A DNA stretch of 28,891 bases, taken from the NCBI GenBank assembly GCA_049999805.1, contig JBNGIO010005969.1, forward strand, positions 1 through 28,891. The letters run 5' to 3'. The notes beneath the pieces are model-generated. The model worked only from the letters and a program-made list of their open reading frames with translations, was not told where the DNA came from and made no database searches. Shown piece after piece: positions 20,396 through 28,891 of the stretch. The stretch comes from Folioceros fuciformis (lineage: Eukaryota; Anthocerotophyta; Anthocerotopsida; Anthocerotales). The position numbers and the translations under genes are program-made. How positions within the stretch are numbered: position 1 is the stretch's first letter; every line of letters starts with the position of its first letter.

Positions 20396-20560
20396 ACATA
20401 CATACATACATACATACATACATACATACATGCTTATGTACATACATATTCCATTCTTTCATTCTTTCCCGTGTATGGCTGCACGTAGCTGTCACCCACG
20501 TTCCTTGACTCGGTCGTGGATGGACCTTGGAATCGCCCTGCCCTGCCCTGCCCTGCCCTG
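20396..20560. repeat. Microsatellites: (CATA)n and (CCCTG)5
   Basis: A (CATA)n run covers about 20396-20431, with a related tail to 20449. A separate (CCCTG)5 run covers 20536-20560 and is followed by GGCAG, which could fold back on it. Both lie upstream of the WAT1-like gene. Confidence 0.9.
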
Positions 20561-21873
20561 GGCAGCAGCAGGAGGAGTCGCATTCGCATTCGAAATAGCA
20601 CGAGGCTAAAGCAGTACCCGAGCTCCAGCCACGCTTGCGCGAAAAAATCTGGCTTGACCAAGTCGTCGAGACAGAGAAGCATGGAGCCTGATTCATGGGC
20701 CGGGCATCTGAGATCGCCATGGACTGGAATTAGAGTACTGTCTGTATGGAGGGAGTGTAATTTCTGTTGTGCTTTGTCGTTTCAAAAAACGACAAGCTCG
20801 TCAAAAGCCTTCCCAGCCGCGAAAGTTCCTTGTGGTCCAATCGTTACAGGATGGTTTGAGGATTTTGTGGTGCACAGGGAGGGAGCAGACTCCGCAGAGT
20901 CGAATCCACGATGGCCGTCCAATCTGGGCTGCTGTGCCGCCCAATAGGAATCACCGACTCCGGCTACTCCCCCTCCGTTCTGTTCTCTTCTGTTCTGTTC
21001 TGTTCTCTTCCTCCTCCTCTCGCCGGCGTCGTGTGTGGTTCTCGATCCTGGCAGCAGGCCAGTTAAACACAGTCACCGTGACAGACGTGCGGCCGTGGAG
21101 GCTGTCGGGCGCTTGAACAGGATTAAATTTTAAACACGGTAACCGGAAGCCAGTATCCGGTATCCGGTAGCAGGCAAGGCTAAGTCTAACAGGCAGGAAG
21201 GGGTTACTGGACTGCTGATGATGAACTGGACTGTGTGCGCCGGCCAGCAGTCGCCCAGTTCCCCGGTCCGATGCGCTTGGGTCGTCGCTGCACTGTATGC
21301 GCCCGTGGATGTGAGAGGCAAGGAAGCTCCAGGTGTCCTTCGCGACGAAGCTTGTTGAAATGCCTCCCACTGTGGCCTTGTGGTGCACATTGCGAGACGA
21401 GGCCATCGCCATCGACGCCAACCGAGAGCCCGAGTCCGAGCCCGTGCTCGCGCCCTCGTCCCTGTCCGCGCCCGTGCCCGTGCCGAGGGTCCGCCTGGTC
21501 CCTGCCTTGCCCGTCGATCTTCGCCCCCGCCTCGCCCCGCACGGCCACGGATCCAGATCCGCCTCCGTCGCCCTCTCCGTCTCCGCCTCCGCCTCGGCTC
21601 GGGACCAGGAGGAGGGTCTGGACAGGCTCGGTTCTCCCGCTCCCCGCACCATCACCCGCCCCCGCTGGCGTTTACCCTGGAGTCAGCCTCGGATCGCGGC
21701 TCCCTACCGTCCCGCGGAGCTCGCGTTGTAGCAATCGTGTGTGGAGGATGAGGTAGCGCTGTGCTGGCACGGCTCCTCTTTGGCCGGGTCCCAGGTTGTG
21801 AGGTGTCGTCTCCTGTGGGATTTCTGTGAGAAATAAGACTTGTGTGTGTGTGAGTCCCGCGGGCCTGACCGCC
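20561..21873 (+). other. Upstream region of the WAT1-like gene; GC-rich leader
   Basis: No separate gene is seen. A TTCTGTTCTGTTCTCTTCCT-like pyrimidine tract at about 20977-21020 could mark a plant Y-patch/initiator region. The stretch 21400-21650 is very GC-rich and made of drifting six-base words (CCGAGT, CCGTGC, CGCCTC). It opens long frames on both strands that I take as composition effects. The leader probably contains the 5' UTR of the transporter. Confidence 0.45.
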
Positions 21874-23880
21874 ATGGACAAGACACCGCTTTGGAAGGTG
21901 CACTTGGCGCAAGTCATCGTGCAGTTTGGAGGGGCTGGGTACTATGTCCTGGCCAAATCCGCGCTCACCAACGGGGTGAACAGCAACGTGTTTCCCGTCT
22001 ACCAAAAGCTCATTTCCACTTGCGTGCTCACCTTCTTCGCCTTCTTCACCAGGAAGTAAAAGCCTTACGTTTGTGCGTTTGAATGCCTTGCGCTTGTGCG
22101 GCGCGGGACATGGTGGATTCATGACTTATTGTTCTCTGCTGTGCAGAATGGCGGGAGGGAAGAGACTGACTTTGCATACATTTTTCCTCATTTTTTTGGC
22201 GGCCCTGAGCGGGTTAGTGCACTGGGGGCGGGGGTTTAGGGAAAGGNNNNNNNNNNNNNNNNNNNNNNNNNNNNNNNNNNNNNNNNNNNNNNNNNNNNNN
22301 NNNNNNNNNNNNNNNNNNNNNNNNNNNNNNNNNNNNNNNNNNNNNNATAGGATGGTGGGGTGGCCTGGACCGTGAGATTTTTGCTCCCTTGACTTGGCTG
22401 CTCTTCTCATGCTGCTACCCCTGTTTCTGCAGGGTATATGTGGCCCAGATTGCCTTCCTGGAAGGTCTTTCCCGCACGTCAGGATCATTTGCTGCGGCGA
22501 TGCAAAATGCCGTGCCCGTTTTTGCATTTTTGATCGCCGTCGTCTGCAGGTATGAGAGACTGTTCTGTAGTGATGGAAATCTGTTTAGTTTGTTTCGCGG
22601 GGGGTGCTCAGCTTTCTGTAGCTCTGAACGTCTGTAGGCTTGAAGAAGTGCATTGGACAAGACGTGATGGACAGGCCAAGTGCTTAGGTGTCTTGTTATC
22701 TGTGACGGGTGCCCTCTTCATGTCTTTCTATCAAGGGCCCGTGGTCATCGGGTCTATCAAAGTTGTGGAGATGGAGGCGGCTGCGGCCAATGACGCTGTC
22801 GCTACGTACTCTGGAAAGCTGCTCCGACTGGGTGCCGAAATGTGGGGCTTGACTTCTTGGCAAATTGGGTCTGTGTGCATCCTCATCTACGATTTGTGTG
22901 CAGCCATCTTCATAAACCTGCAGGTACAGACACCTGCTTGGCCCCTTGCGATTCGGATTTTGTGCGTGTGGAATGGCCTTTTGTCTTCTCACTTACCCCC
23001 CACTACAATCTGCCTTTGCAGGCTGCCATTGTCGCTCGGTACCCTTCACCTGTGTCTGTCGTCGCCATGGTTACTGGCTTGGGAGTCATGATGCTAGGCA
23101 TCTCTGGGCTCTTTACCGTTCGCAACCCTGCCGATTGGATTGTATCCAAGCCAGGGGATATCATTTCCCTTTTCTACTGTGTAAGTGTGGGAGCCCCTCG
23201 TCTGGGGTTCTCGTGGACTAGCCCTCGTTTCCCTCTCAGTAACCGGACAAGCACAGCATTGGAGGTTCTGACGAAATTCTCGGTTTGGTCTCTCAGGGTG
23301 CCTTGACGTCTGCGTTGGGATTCGCTTTGTCCACATGGTGTGTTCAACGTGGAGGCCCGTTTCTGGCTACAGCCTACATTCCGTCTCAAGCTGTGTTTTC
23401 GGGTGTNNNNNNNNNNNNNNNNNNNNNNNNNNNNNNNNNNNNNNNNNNNNNNNNNNNNNNNNNNNNNNNNNNNNNNNNNNNNNNNNNNNNNNNNNNNNNN
23501 NNNNNNGTGTTCGGGCTCATCTTCTTGGGAGAAGTTATTTACTTGGGCAGGTTTGTTCGACCATTCTCTGCGCTAGTCCATCATAATCCCATGCGGTGGT
23601 CGTGAGTTTCCATGGATTCTACGAGGTCCCCAAGACTTACCTTTTTTTTTTTGGTGCTGGCTTTTGTAGTATCCTGGGTGCGTGTTTCATCCTTATGGGT
23701 CTGTTCGCTGTAACATGGGGGCAACACCGTCAAAGGCAACTTGCTTGCTTAGCTGCACCAGTGAGCACGGTTGCAAGCACAGATGATCCGACGATACTGC
23801 ATGTGAAAGGGGAAGACAACTTACGAAAGCCACTGCTAAGGTATAGTCTGCATCTCGCAGGACAAGACCGTTTGTCTTGA
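21874..23880 (+). CDS. WAT1-related (EamA/DMT) membrane transporter
   Basis: Seven exons, all GT-AG: 21874-22055, 22147-22212, 22433-22549, 22638-22923, 23022-23180, 23297-23550 (with 100 N) and 23670-23880. The joined frame is open and gives about 390 residues, the usual length. Exon 1 reads QVIVQFGGAGYYVLAKSAL, exon 3 EGLSRTSGSFAAAMQNAVPV, exon 4 RRDGQAKCLGVLLSVTGALF, exon 5 YPSPVSVVAMVTGLG and ADWIV, exon 6 STWCVQRGGPFLATAY and LGEVIYLG, exon 7 GACFILMGLFAVTWG. This is the ten-helix, two-EamA-domain pattern of plant WAT1/UMAMIT (nodulin MtN21-like) proteins. Members move auxin, amino acids or other small metabolites across the plasma membrane or tonoplast; the cargo here is unknown. The hydrophilic tail after TWG is about 50 residues. 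Start: first ATG of the matching frame, directly before the conserved N-terminus. Confidence 0.93.
22247..22346. other. 100-N gap in intron 2 of the transporter
   Basis: The gap falls wholly between the donor at 22213 and the acceptor ending at 22432, next to a G-rich tract. It does not touch coding sequence, so intron length (about 220 here) is uncertain. Confidence 0.85.
23407..23506. other. 100-N gap inside exon 6 of the transporter
   Basis: The left flank ends TCGGGTGT and the right begins GTGTTCGGG. Sharing two bases gives Ser-Gly-Val-Phe-Gly in frame and a family-typical segment with no residue missing, so the gap size is probably only a placeholder. Confidence 0.7.
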
Positions 23881-25309
23881 GCCGTGTCATTAGCCATGTT
23901 GGACATCTTCGTTCAGTATTCACTTCTCGTGGGCCAAGTGATTTATTCCTTCGTACTCGTCTGATGCATCGTTCTGTCCTTCCCTGTGCAGTTAGTGAGC
24001 ATCGTGACGGGTTTTCACACCCCCTGATCCCATTATAACTGAACATACTGTCAAATCCAACCTCCGTCTATGAAGTGTCAAGCGGCAAGCTCCCAAGTTA
24101 ACAAGTGGGTGTATGAAGATTCTAGTGAGCTGGTGTGGCCTTTCCTGTGACTGCCGCCTCGCAGGACGACTTGCCCAAATGCTTCAACTTGTCGCAGACA
24201 TTCTCAGGTTGCAGTTGACTGATCCGCTTCGCTGCAAACCTTCGCGCAAGCAGAGAATGACCTGTTTGTAATCTACCGTCGCTTTCTTGCTAAGCAGCTG
24301 CAACGGACCTGCCGAAGTATCATTTCACCACAAATACTTTGGGCCTTCATGTATTGTATACCCTCCTCTAAGTATCAACACCCGTGACACGAAGCTTTTT
24401 TCACGGGCAACACTTGTTTTGCTCCTACTCTCCAAGCCTCCACATGCTTTCGAAAGACCTTTCTCCTGTCACCAACCGAAAAACCAGTCACGATGTCTCT
24501 CTCTTGTGGTAGTGGAATCCCCTTTCCTGTTTCTCACCACGTACTGGATCCTTTCCTCCTGGTCCACCACGAATCAGGTCACCTTGTCCATGCGCAGTGC
24601 TAGACCCCTGAAGGCGATGGCAGAACTGACGATGACGTGGCCGCCTACACTACACTATTACCAGGGAGAAGGGTAGACTCTACCTAGCCCATATTGCAGG
24701 TCATGTGAAGCCTACGCGGGAACAAAAGGCAACCGTGACCTTCGTCACGACACAGCGTAACAACTGGGCAGCATGAACCCAGTGCCTGACAGGCAACATA
24801 TCGGGTGTATGTGTGCAAATATCTCTGAAGATGCCGGTACACCCACGAAGAGCGAACATGTCATAGTGTCGTGTGCAGGCCTTGGCGCTTTCTACGACGC
24901 ATCACGTCCCTCGTCTCGTCTCGTCTCGTCTCCAAGCAAAAGTATGCGCACCAATATCTGCATCAGATGCCGTTACTTTCATTTGAGCGTGGCGTAGCGC
25001 CATATCCCGTGAACTCGATGTTCTGTTTGTGTAAGTACGCGGCCGTGAATTCCACGGCCAGGCGTCTGGGTCACGGGCTAACCGGCTGGCTGCTTTCCAG
25101 TACCGCCCGCCTTTGACTACCGATGTTGCCTCCCCATGTGTACCGAAGTTGCCTCTCCATGTGCACGTCTACCTTTTGGGGAAGACCTGCACATTTGAAC
25201 AAATTGTACAATTATATCATACCAGATATTCATATTATTTATAAACTGTAAATTATGTCAACCCAGGATTGAAGCAGCATATCACATAGCCAAGAATTTA
25301 TTTATTTTT
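23881..25309. other. No gene; 3' flank of the transporter
   Basis: Mixed-composition intergenic DNA without recognised domains. It holds a (CTCGT)4 microsatellite at about 24910-24931 and a perfect 7-bp hairpin at 25041-25059 (GGCCGTG-AATTC-CACGGCC). The longest open frame (24287-24676) has no resemblance to a known protein and follows no splice pattern. Confidence 0.45.
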
Positions 25310-26010
25310 ATTATTAAAAAAGAGATGAAAGTCTCATCTACTCCAAAACAATAAGGAGGAGGAAGTAGGGCAAGAGACCAAAAGGTACTAGCCCCTTAGA
25401 ACATCATTCTCAAAACTATCTATTGCTCGTGAAGCCAATGTGACCGTGACCTGCACTTGTTCCTATTCGAAGAAGCCGTGTGATTTGTTTGAAGAAGTTC
25501 TGTGACTTGCACTTGTTGTTCGAAGAAGGCATGTAACCTACAATTGCCATCATGTGATTTGTTTGAAGAAGTTTTGTGACTTGCATTTGTTGATGTTCAA
25601 AGAAGGCATGTAACCTACAGTTGCGTGTAACCTACAATTGCCGCATGACCTGCACTTGTTGTTCGAAGAAGCCGTGTGACTTGCACTTGTTGCTGCTTGT
25701 TNNNNNNNNNNCTTGTTGTTCGAAGAAGCCGTGTGACTTGCACTTGTTGCTGCTTGTTGTTCGAAGAAGCCGTGTGACTTGCACTTGTTGCTGTTTGAAG
25801 AAGTGGTGTGATCTGTACATGTTGTTCTTTCAAGAAGCTGTATGATCTGCACTTATTGCTGTTTGAAGAAGTGGTGTGATCTATACTTGTTGTTTCAAGA
25901 AGCTGATGATCTATAGTTGTTGCTGTTTGAAGAAGTGGTGTGATCTGTACTTAATGTTTCAAGAAGCTGTATGATCTGTTCTTGTTGCTATTCTAAAGAC
26001 CGTATAAGTG
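25310..26010 (-). mobile_element. LINE 3' fragment, same family as 6515-9785, split by a minisatellite
   Basis: At 25310-25470 the plus strand follows 6515-6775 closely: AAAAGAGATGAAAGTCTCAT against AAAAGAGATGGAAAGTCCCA, then CATCTACTCCAAA, AAAAGGTACT, TCTCAAAACTA and CCTGCACTTGTTCCTATTC. At about 25975-26005 the match resumes as TTGTTGCTATTCTAAAGAC. The minus frame reads VFRIATRTDHTAS against VFRIATSTGQAAS in the large copy. Between these points lies the repeat array at 25440-25985. This is therefore a 5'-truncated LINE copy, as LINEs often leave. Confidence 0.75.
25440..25985. repeat. Degenerate minisatellite of about 26-33-bp units inside the LINE fragment
   Basis: Units are variants of GTGTGACTTGCACTTGTTG then CTGTTTGAAGAAG. 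The word GAAGAAG plus TGCACTTGTTG also occurs once in the large LINE (6738-6775, GAAGAAGCTGCTTGACCTGT then GCTTGTTGC), so the array seems to have grown from LINE coding sequence. A 10-N gap at 25702-25711 has exact 47-bp duplicates on both sides (25655-25701 and 25712-25758), again probably an unmerged overlap. Confidence 0.8.
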
Positions 26011-26562
26011 CTATACCGTTGAGGAAAAAAAAAGTAGGCAGGCGACTGAGGACTAGTGATTTGTTGTAGAGGAGATGAAAAGAGCCATCTTATGCAAATA
26101 AAACCGTCTTGCAAAAAGACATGACCTGGAAGACGTCCAATAATGAGAATCATAGAGAGAGAGAGCAAATATGTTTCATCCTTGAAGTCAGATGCTGTTT
26201 CAACAATTTCCCCAACAATGTCACATGAAACATTTTTTGATTACAACCTATAAAAGTGGCGGCACTGGTGGTATCTTCCTCGTAGGAGTGTTTGGTTACG
26301 TTTCATGCAGACGAAAGAAAGAGACCGGCAGAACCGTCCGTTCGACAGCGAATTCCATCTTCTCATTTTCAAATCCCGCTGCCTGTGCCACTGCTGAGGA
26401 TGGTTATGGTCGTTGTCGTCTTTTTGTTTGTTGTTCATGTGCTTACTATACGAATTGTCGCTATTCAACTTCGTAGGATCTACAAGCCGGTTGTAGATGT
26501 GTGCTGGCGGGCTTGATTTCGGAGTTATCGAGGTCAGCGTTCAGAAGACCGTCATATTGAAG
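26011..26562 (+). other. Upstream region of the dioxygenase gene
   Basis: No gene is seen. A GA-rich run (GAGAGAGAGAG) lies near 26155-26170. The sequence from about 26240 is no longer AT-rich and probably includes the promoter and 5' UTR of the dioxygenase. No convincing TATA box was found. Confidence 0.4.
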
Positions 26563-26604
26563 ATGGCATTGTCTCACCGTCAGTCCGTCGCCGCAAAGCC
26601 GTGA
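26563..26604 (+). promoter_or_regulatory. Short upstream ORF overlapping the dioxygenase start
   Basis: ATG at 26563 opens a 13-codon frame (MALSHRQSVAAKP) ending in TGA at 26602-26604, whose last base is the first base of the main ATG (TGATG). If both lie on the mRNA, ribosomes ending the short frame would stop exactly on the main start. Whether the transcript includes it is unknown. Confidence 0.4.
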
Positions 26605-28209
26605 TGGCGGGGGTATGTGCTACTGCTGCACCGGGTGATAGCAGTGACAATGGCCACGGGATACCACACGTTGAGCTTTCGCCAACGCTGGCGGACCTCA
26701 TGAAGCAGGAAAACTTGGACAACATGGCTGCGTCGGCGGCTGGGCCAGCCATTCAGAGCCACTGGAAGAAGCTTCATGAATCCCGGCCGGGTGTTGAATA
26801 CGCTCAACCGGCATTCGTAGGCTTTGATGATTACAGCGAGGAGGATCTTCCCGTAGTCGACTTGTCATTGCTCGTTGTGGGAGATGATGCTGCCACTGCC
26901 AAAGTTGTGGATGCTGTTGCTTCCAGCTGCAGAGACTGGGGATTCTTCCAGGTGCATATGTATTAGAACCGTTCTCAGGCAAGAAAGAAGGTCGATGTCT
27001 GGAATGCTACTGAGTCATTGCTCTCTAGACTGCAGGTTATCAATCACGGCGTTCGGAAGAAGCTTATAAAGGAAGCAAGATTGCAGGCACGGAGGCTGTT
27101 CAACCTTCCCCTTAGACAGAAATGCAAGGCTCAGTCCGTCGGAGGCGATTCTGGCTATACATCTAGTGTTCTTCCACAGCAATCCGGACTCCCCTGGTCC
27201 GAAGGATTCGTCATACATCTCAGGCCCGATCCGCAGGAAAAGAATTTGGCTGACAGGCTTGGCCTGCATGATTCCGAGCATTTCTGGTAGGCCTGCCTTC
27301 GCCTGACGTCTGAACGTCAATCCCTCAGGTTATGTGACAGTCTAAGTCTGAACGGGAACATCACAGTGCACTCGTAAGCAGCTGAGACCACAATTGTGCG
27401 ATGCAGTGACGTGATCCGCAACTTCAATGAAGCCATGCACAGGCTGGGGATGGGGATTCTTGACTTGATCATACGAGGCTTGCCAGGAGACAACATCCGA
27501 GCTCACTTCGACGAGGCTTCCGGCAATGGAAACCACAAAGAGATGATGAGGATGGTCTTGTACCCTACCTGCCCTAACCCAGAGCTCACTCAGGGGCTGG
27601 GCTCTCACACCGATCCCAACTATCTCACAATACTTCACCAGGGCAACATCGGCGGCCTTCAAATTTTCAGAGACGGCAGGTGGATGGCAATTCGCCCAGT
27701 GCACAATGCCTTCTGCGTCAACGTTGGAGACATGATGCAGGTAGCGTTGCTGACCGCTAACCCGAGCACATTCAGCGTACCTCGATAACCTCATCCAGCT
27801 GTTCATCCGATACTGAATGCTACTTTCTGTCCTCCAGGTCATCACCAACGGGAGGTACAAGAGTGTGGTCCATCGATGCGTGGTGAACAGGCTACACGAA
27901 AGCGTGTCTATCGCCTTCATGATGTCGCCATGGGCGGACGAGGTGGAAGTTAAACCAGCGCCGGGTCTAGACAAAATCGGTAGAGAACGGGCTCAACAAC
28001 CAATCAGATGGGGGCAATACCGACAAGCGGCTCGAATGAAGCGCCCTTCCGTTGATTTCGACGTACCGGCAAGCGTCCGACCTTTAACAACCGCGAGTGA
28101 CTGGCACAAGGCACAGGCAGACGGCAATCGGCCCCCATATGAAGCCAACAGTGCTAGCTCCAATTCCCAACACTCGCAGACTTCGTCAGACTACAGAGCA
28201 GCTGTCTAG
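26604..28209 (+). CDS. 2-oxoglutarate/Fe(II)-dependent dioxygenase (DOXC, GA-oxidase-like)
   Basis: Four exons with GT-AG introns: 26604-26951, 27036-27286, 27407-27740, 27838-28209, giving 434 residues. The N-terminal DIOX_N part runs from LPVVDLSLL (82-90) through CRDWGFFQVINHGV (109-122) to RRLFNLPLRQK. SGLPWSEGF (166-174) resembles the LPWKET motif of GA20-oxidases. The catalytic part has LGSHTDPNYLTIL with iron ligands H267 and D269, GGLQIF, NVGDMMQVITNGRYKSVVHR with the third ligand H323, then NRLHESVSIAF. At the last site the family has Arg (RxS/T, binds 2-oxoglutarate), but Ser333 is read here. The protein is 60-90 residues longer than usual, with an N-terminal lead and a polar Ser/Gln-rich tail after about 355. 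The exon 3 acceptor (27406) was chosen because only it keeps frame. Substrate unknown; a soluble cytosolic enzyme is likely. Confidence 0.9.
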
Positions 28210-28891
28210 TTCTCATGTCAACAGTACAGTAAATAAAAAACCGAAAACTTCACAGTTCATTCCCATTGAGGCTGGCAGGAATGAAGAACGTGACGGATGT
28301 GAATCATTACCCCGCAATTCCCGGGCGAGGAAATTCTGTGCTACCCACCGACTAGCCAGGCAGGACCTCACCTTCCGTTCTGGACTAAAAAACTCACCCC
28401 TCCACATGGCGACGATGGGAACCACCTTCCATAAAAAAGGGCAAGTTCAGATTTTTCCTGCATCCAGCGTGATCGGTTTCAGAGTCAGGGGAACATTTTT
28501 CGGAGATGGTGACGATACTCAGCATACGAGCCTGGAACATGCTTGTCATGGACCATTAGCTACCTATCGTCTCGATCACACTCCGTTAGCTTTCAAGTGA
28601 GGAGAACAAGACACTACGGGTACAGCCAGCCTCATATACTAGGCACTGAAAGAAGGTAAGACAGATGGCAATACATGTCAAGCAAATTAGACGAGTCGGC
28701 AACAAGAAAAATAAAACCACGAAAGGAAAGCAGACACATCAGACAATTAGAGACACACAGGTTAGAGGACCACGAGTTCAACTTCGTGAAACAGAAAGAG
28801 CTACATAGAGGACTTGAATCCGCACAGCCAGATTCCATAATGTTCAGCAATACCGGAGATATTGACAGCATATACCTTTACCTGTTCTGGA
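28210..28891. other. 3' flank of the dioxygenase; no further gene
   Basis: AATAAA at 28232-28237, 23 bases after the stop codon, could serve as a polyadenylation signal, although it is very close. A frame from 28097 to 28600 overlaps the last exon in another phase and has no family resemblance. Nothing else was recognised up to the window end. Confidence 0.45.

Noticed and set aside
20951-21655. 234-codon open frame on the minus strand upstream of the transporter
   Set aside because: It lies in a very GC-rich drift of six-base words that opens frames on both strands. The peptide is low-complexity (Arg, Glu, Ala, Thr) with no domain, and it overlaps the likely 5' leader of the plus-strand gene.
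25041-25059. Perfect 7-bp hairpin GGCCGTG-AATTC-CACGGCC
   Set aside because: No gene next to it and no U-tract; such a short palindrome can occur by chance in this length of DNA.
28097-28600. 167-codon plus-strand frame after the dioxygenase
   Set aside because: It starts inside the last exon in a different phase and runs into the 3' flank; no family resemblance.
1-28891. tRNA, rRNA or organelle-derived insertions
   Set aside because: No tRNA B-box-like GGTTCGAATCC with a matching acceptor stem and no rRNA or plastid gene sequence was recognised on either strand by eye; a tRNAscan or Rfam search would settle it.

Overview
The window looks like nuclear DNA from a land plant. The evidence is three plant-type gene families with GT-AG introns (or a plant-type intronless homologue), plant telomere-type CCCTAAA motifs inside a minisatellite, and long decayed transposon stretches. 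Introns are short (about 84-220 bases), and the LINE type is unusual for flowering plants, so I lean towards a non-seed plant (fern, lycophyte or bryophyte). That is inference, and the species cannot be read from the sequence. Six N runs (four of 10, two of 100) show a draft assembly.

Layout. 1-6500: no recognisable gene; one small higher-order tandem repeat at 1182-1327. 6515-9785 (minus): a decayed LINE with N-terminal fingers, reverse transcriptase and a C-terminal restriction-like endonuclease signature. 9888-10372: a minisatellite carrying telomere-like motifs. 11383-12372: two more tandem arrays (38-bp and 68-bp units). 12626-15195: a broken coiled-coil ORF (plus), a 179-bp tandem repeat, and a broken PIF/Harbinger-like transposase (minus). 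15724-16035: a 107-bp direct repeat with an inverted loop, and a 19-bp duplication. 16141-16734 (minus): a 2-oxoglutarate dioxygenase pseudogene. 17448-18539 (minus): an intact, intronless coclaurine-N-methyltransferase-like/CFA-type methyltransferase gene. 19261-19765: two tandem arrays. 21874-23880 (plus): a seven-exon WAT1/EamA-type transporter gene. 25310-26010: a LINE 3' fragment blown up internally by a minisatellite. 26604-28209 (plus): a four-exon 2-oxoglutarate/Fe(II) dioxygenase gene.

The real genes are all in the last 12 kb. A methyltransferase, a dioxygenase (plus a dead relative) and a small-molecule transporter side by side resemble a small specialised-metabolism neighbourhood, but nothing here proves that they act together. 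The dioxygenase has an apparent Arg-to-Ser change at the 2-oxoglutarate-binding RxS position, so its activity is in question. The transposon remnants show in-frame stops that mostly read as C-to-T changes, as expected of long-methylated plant DNA.
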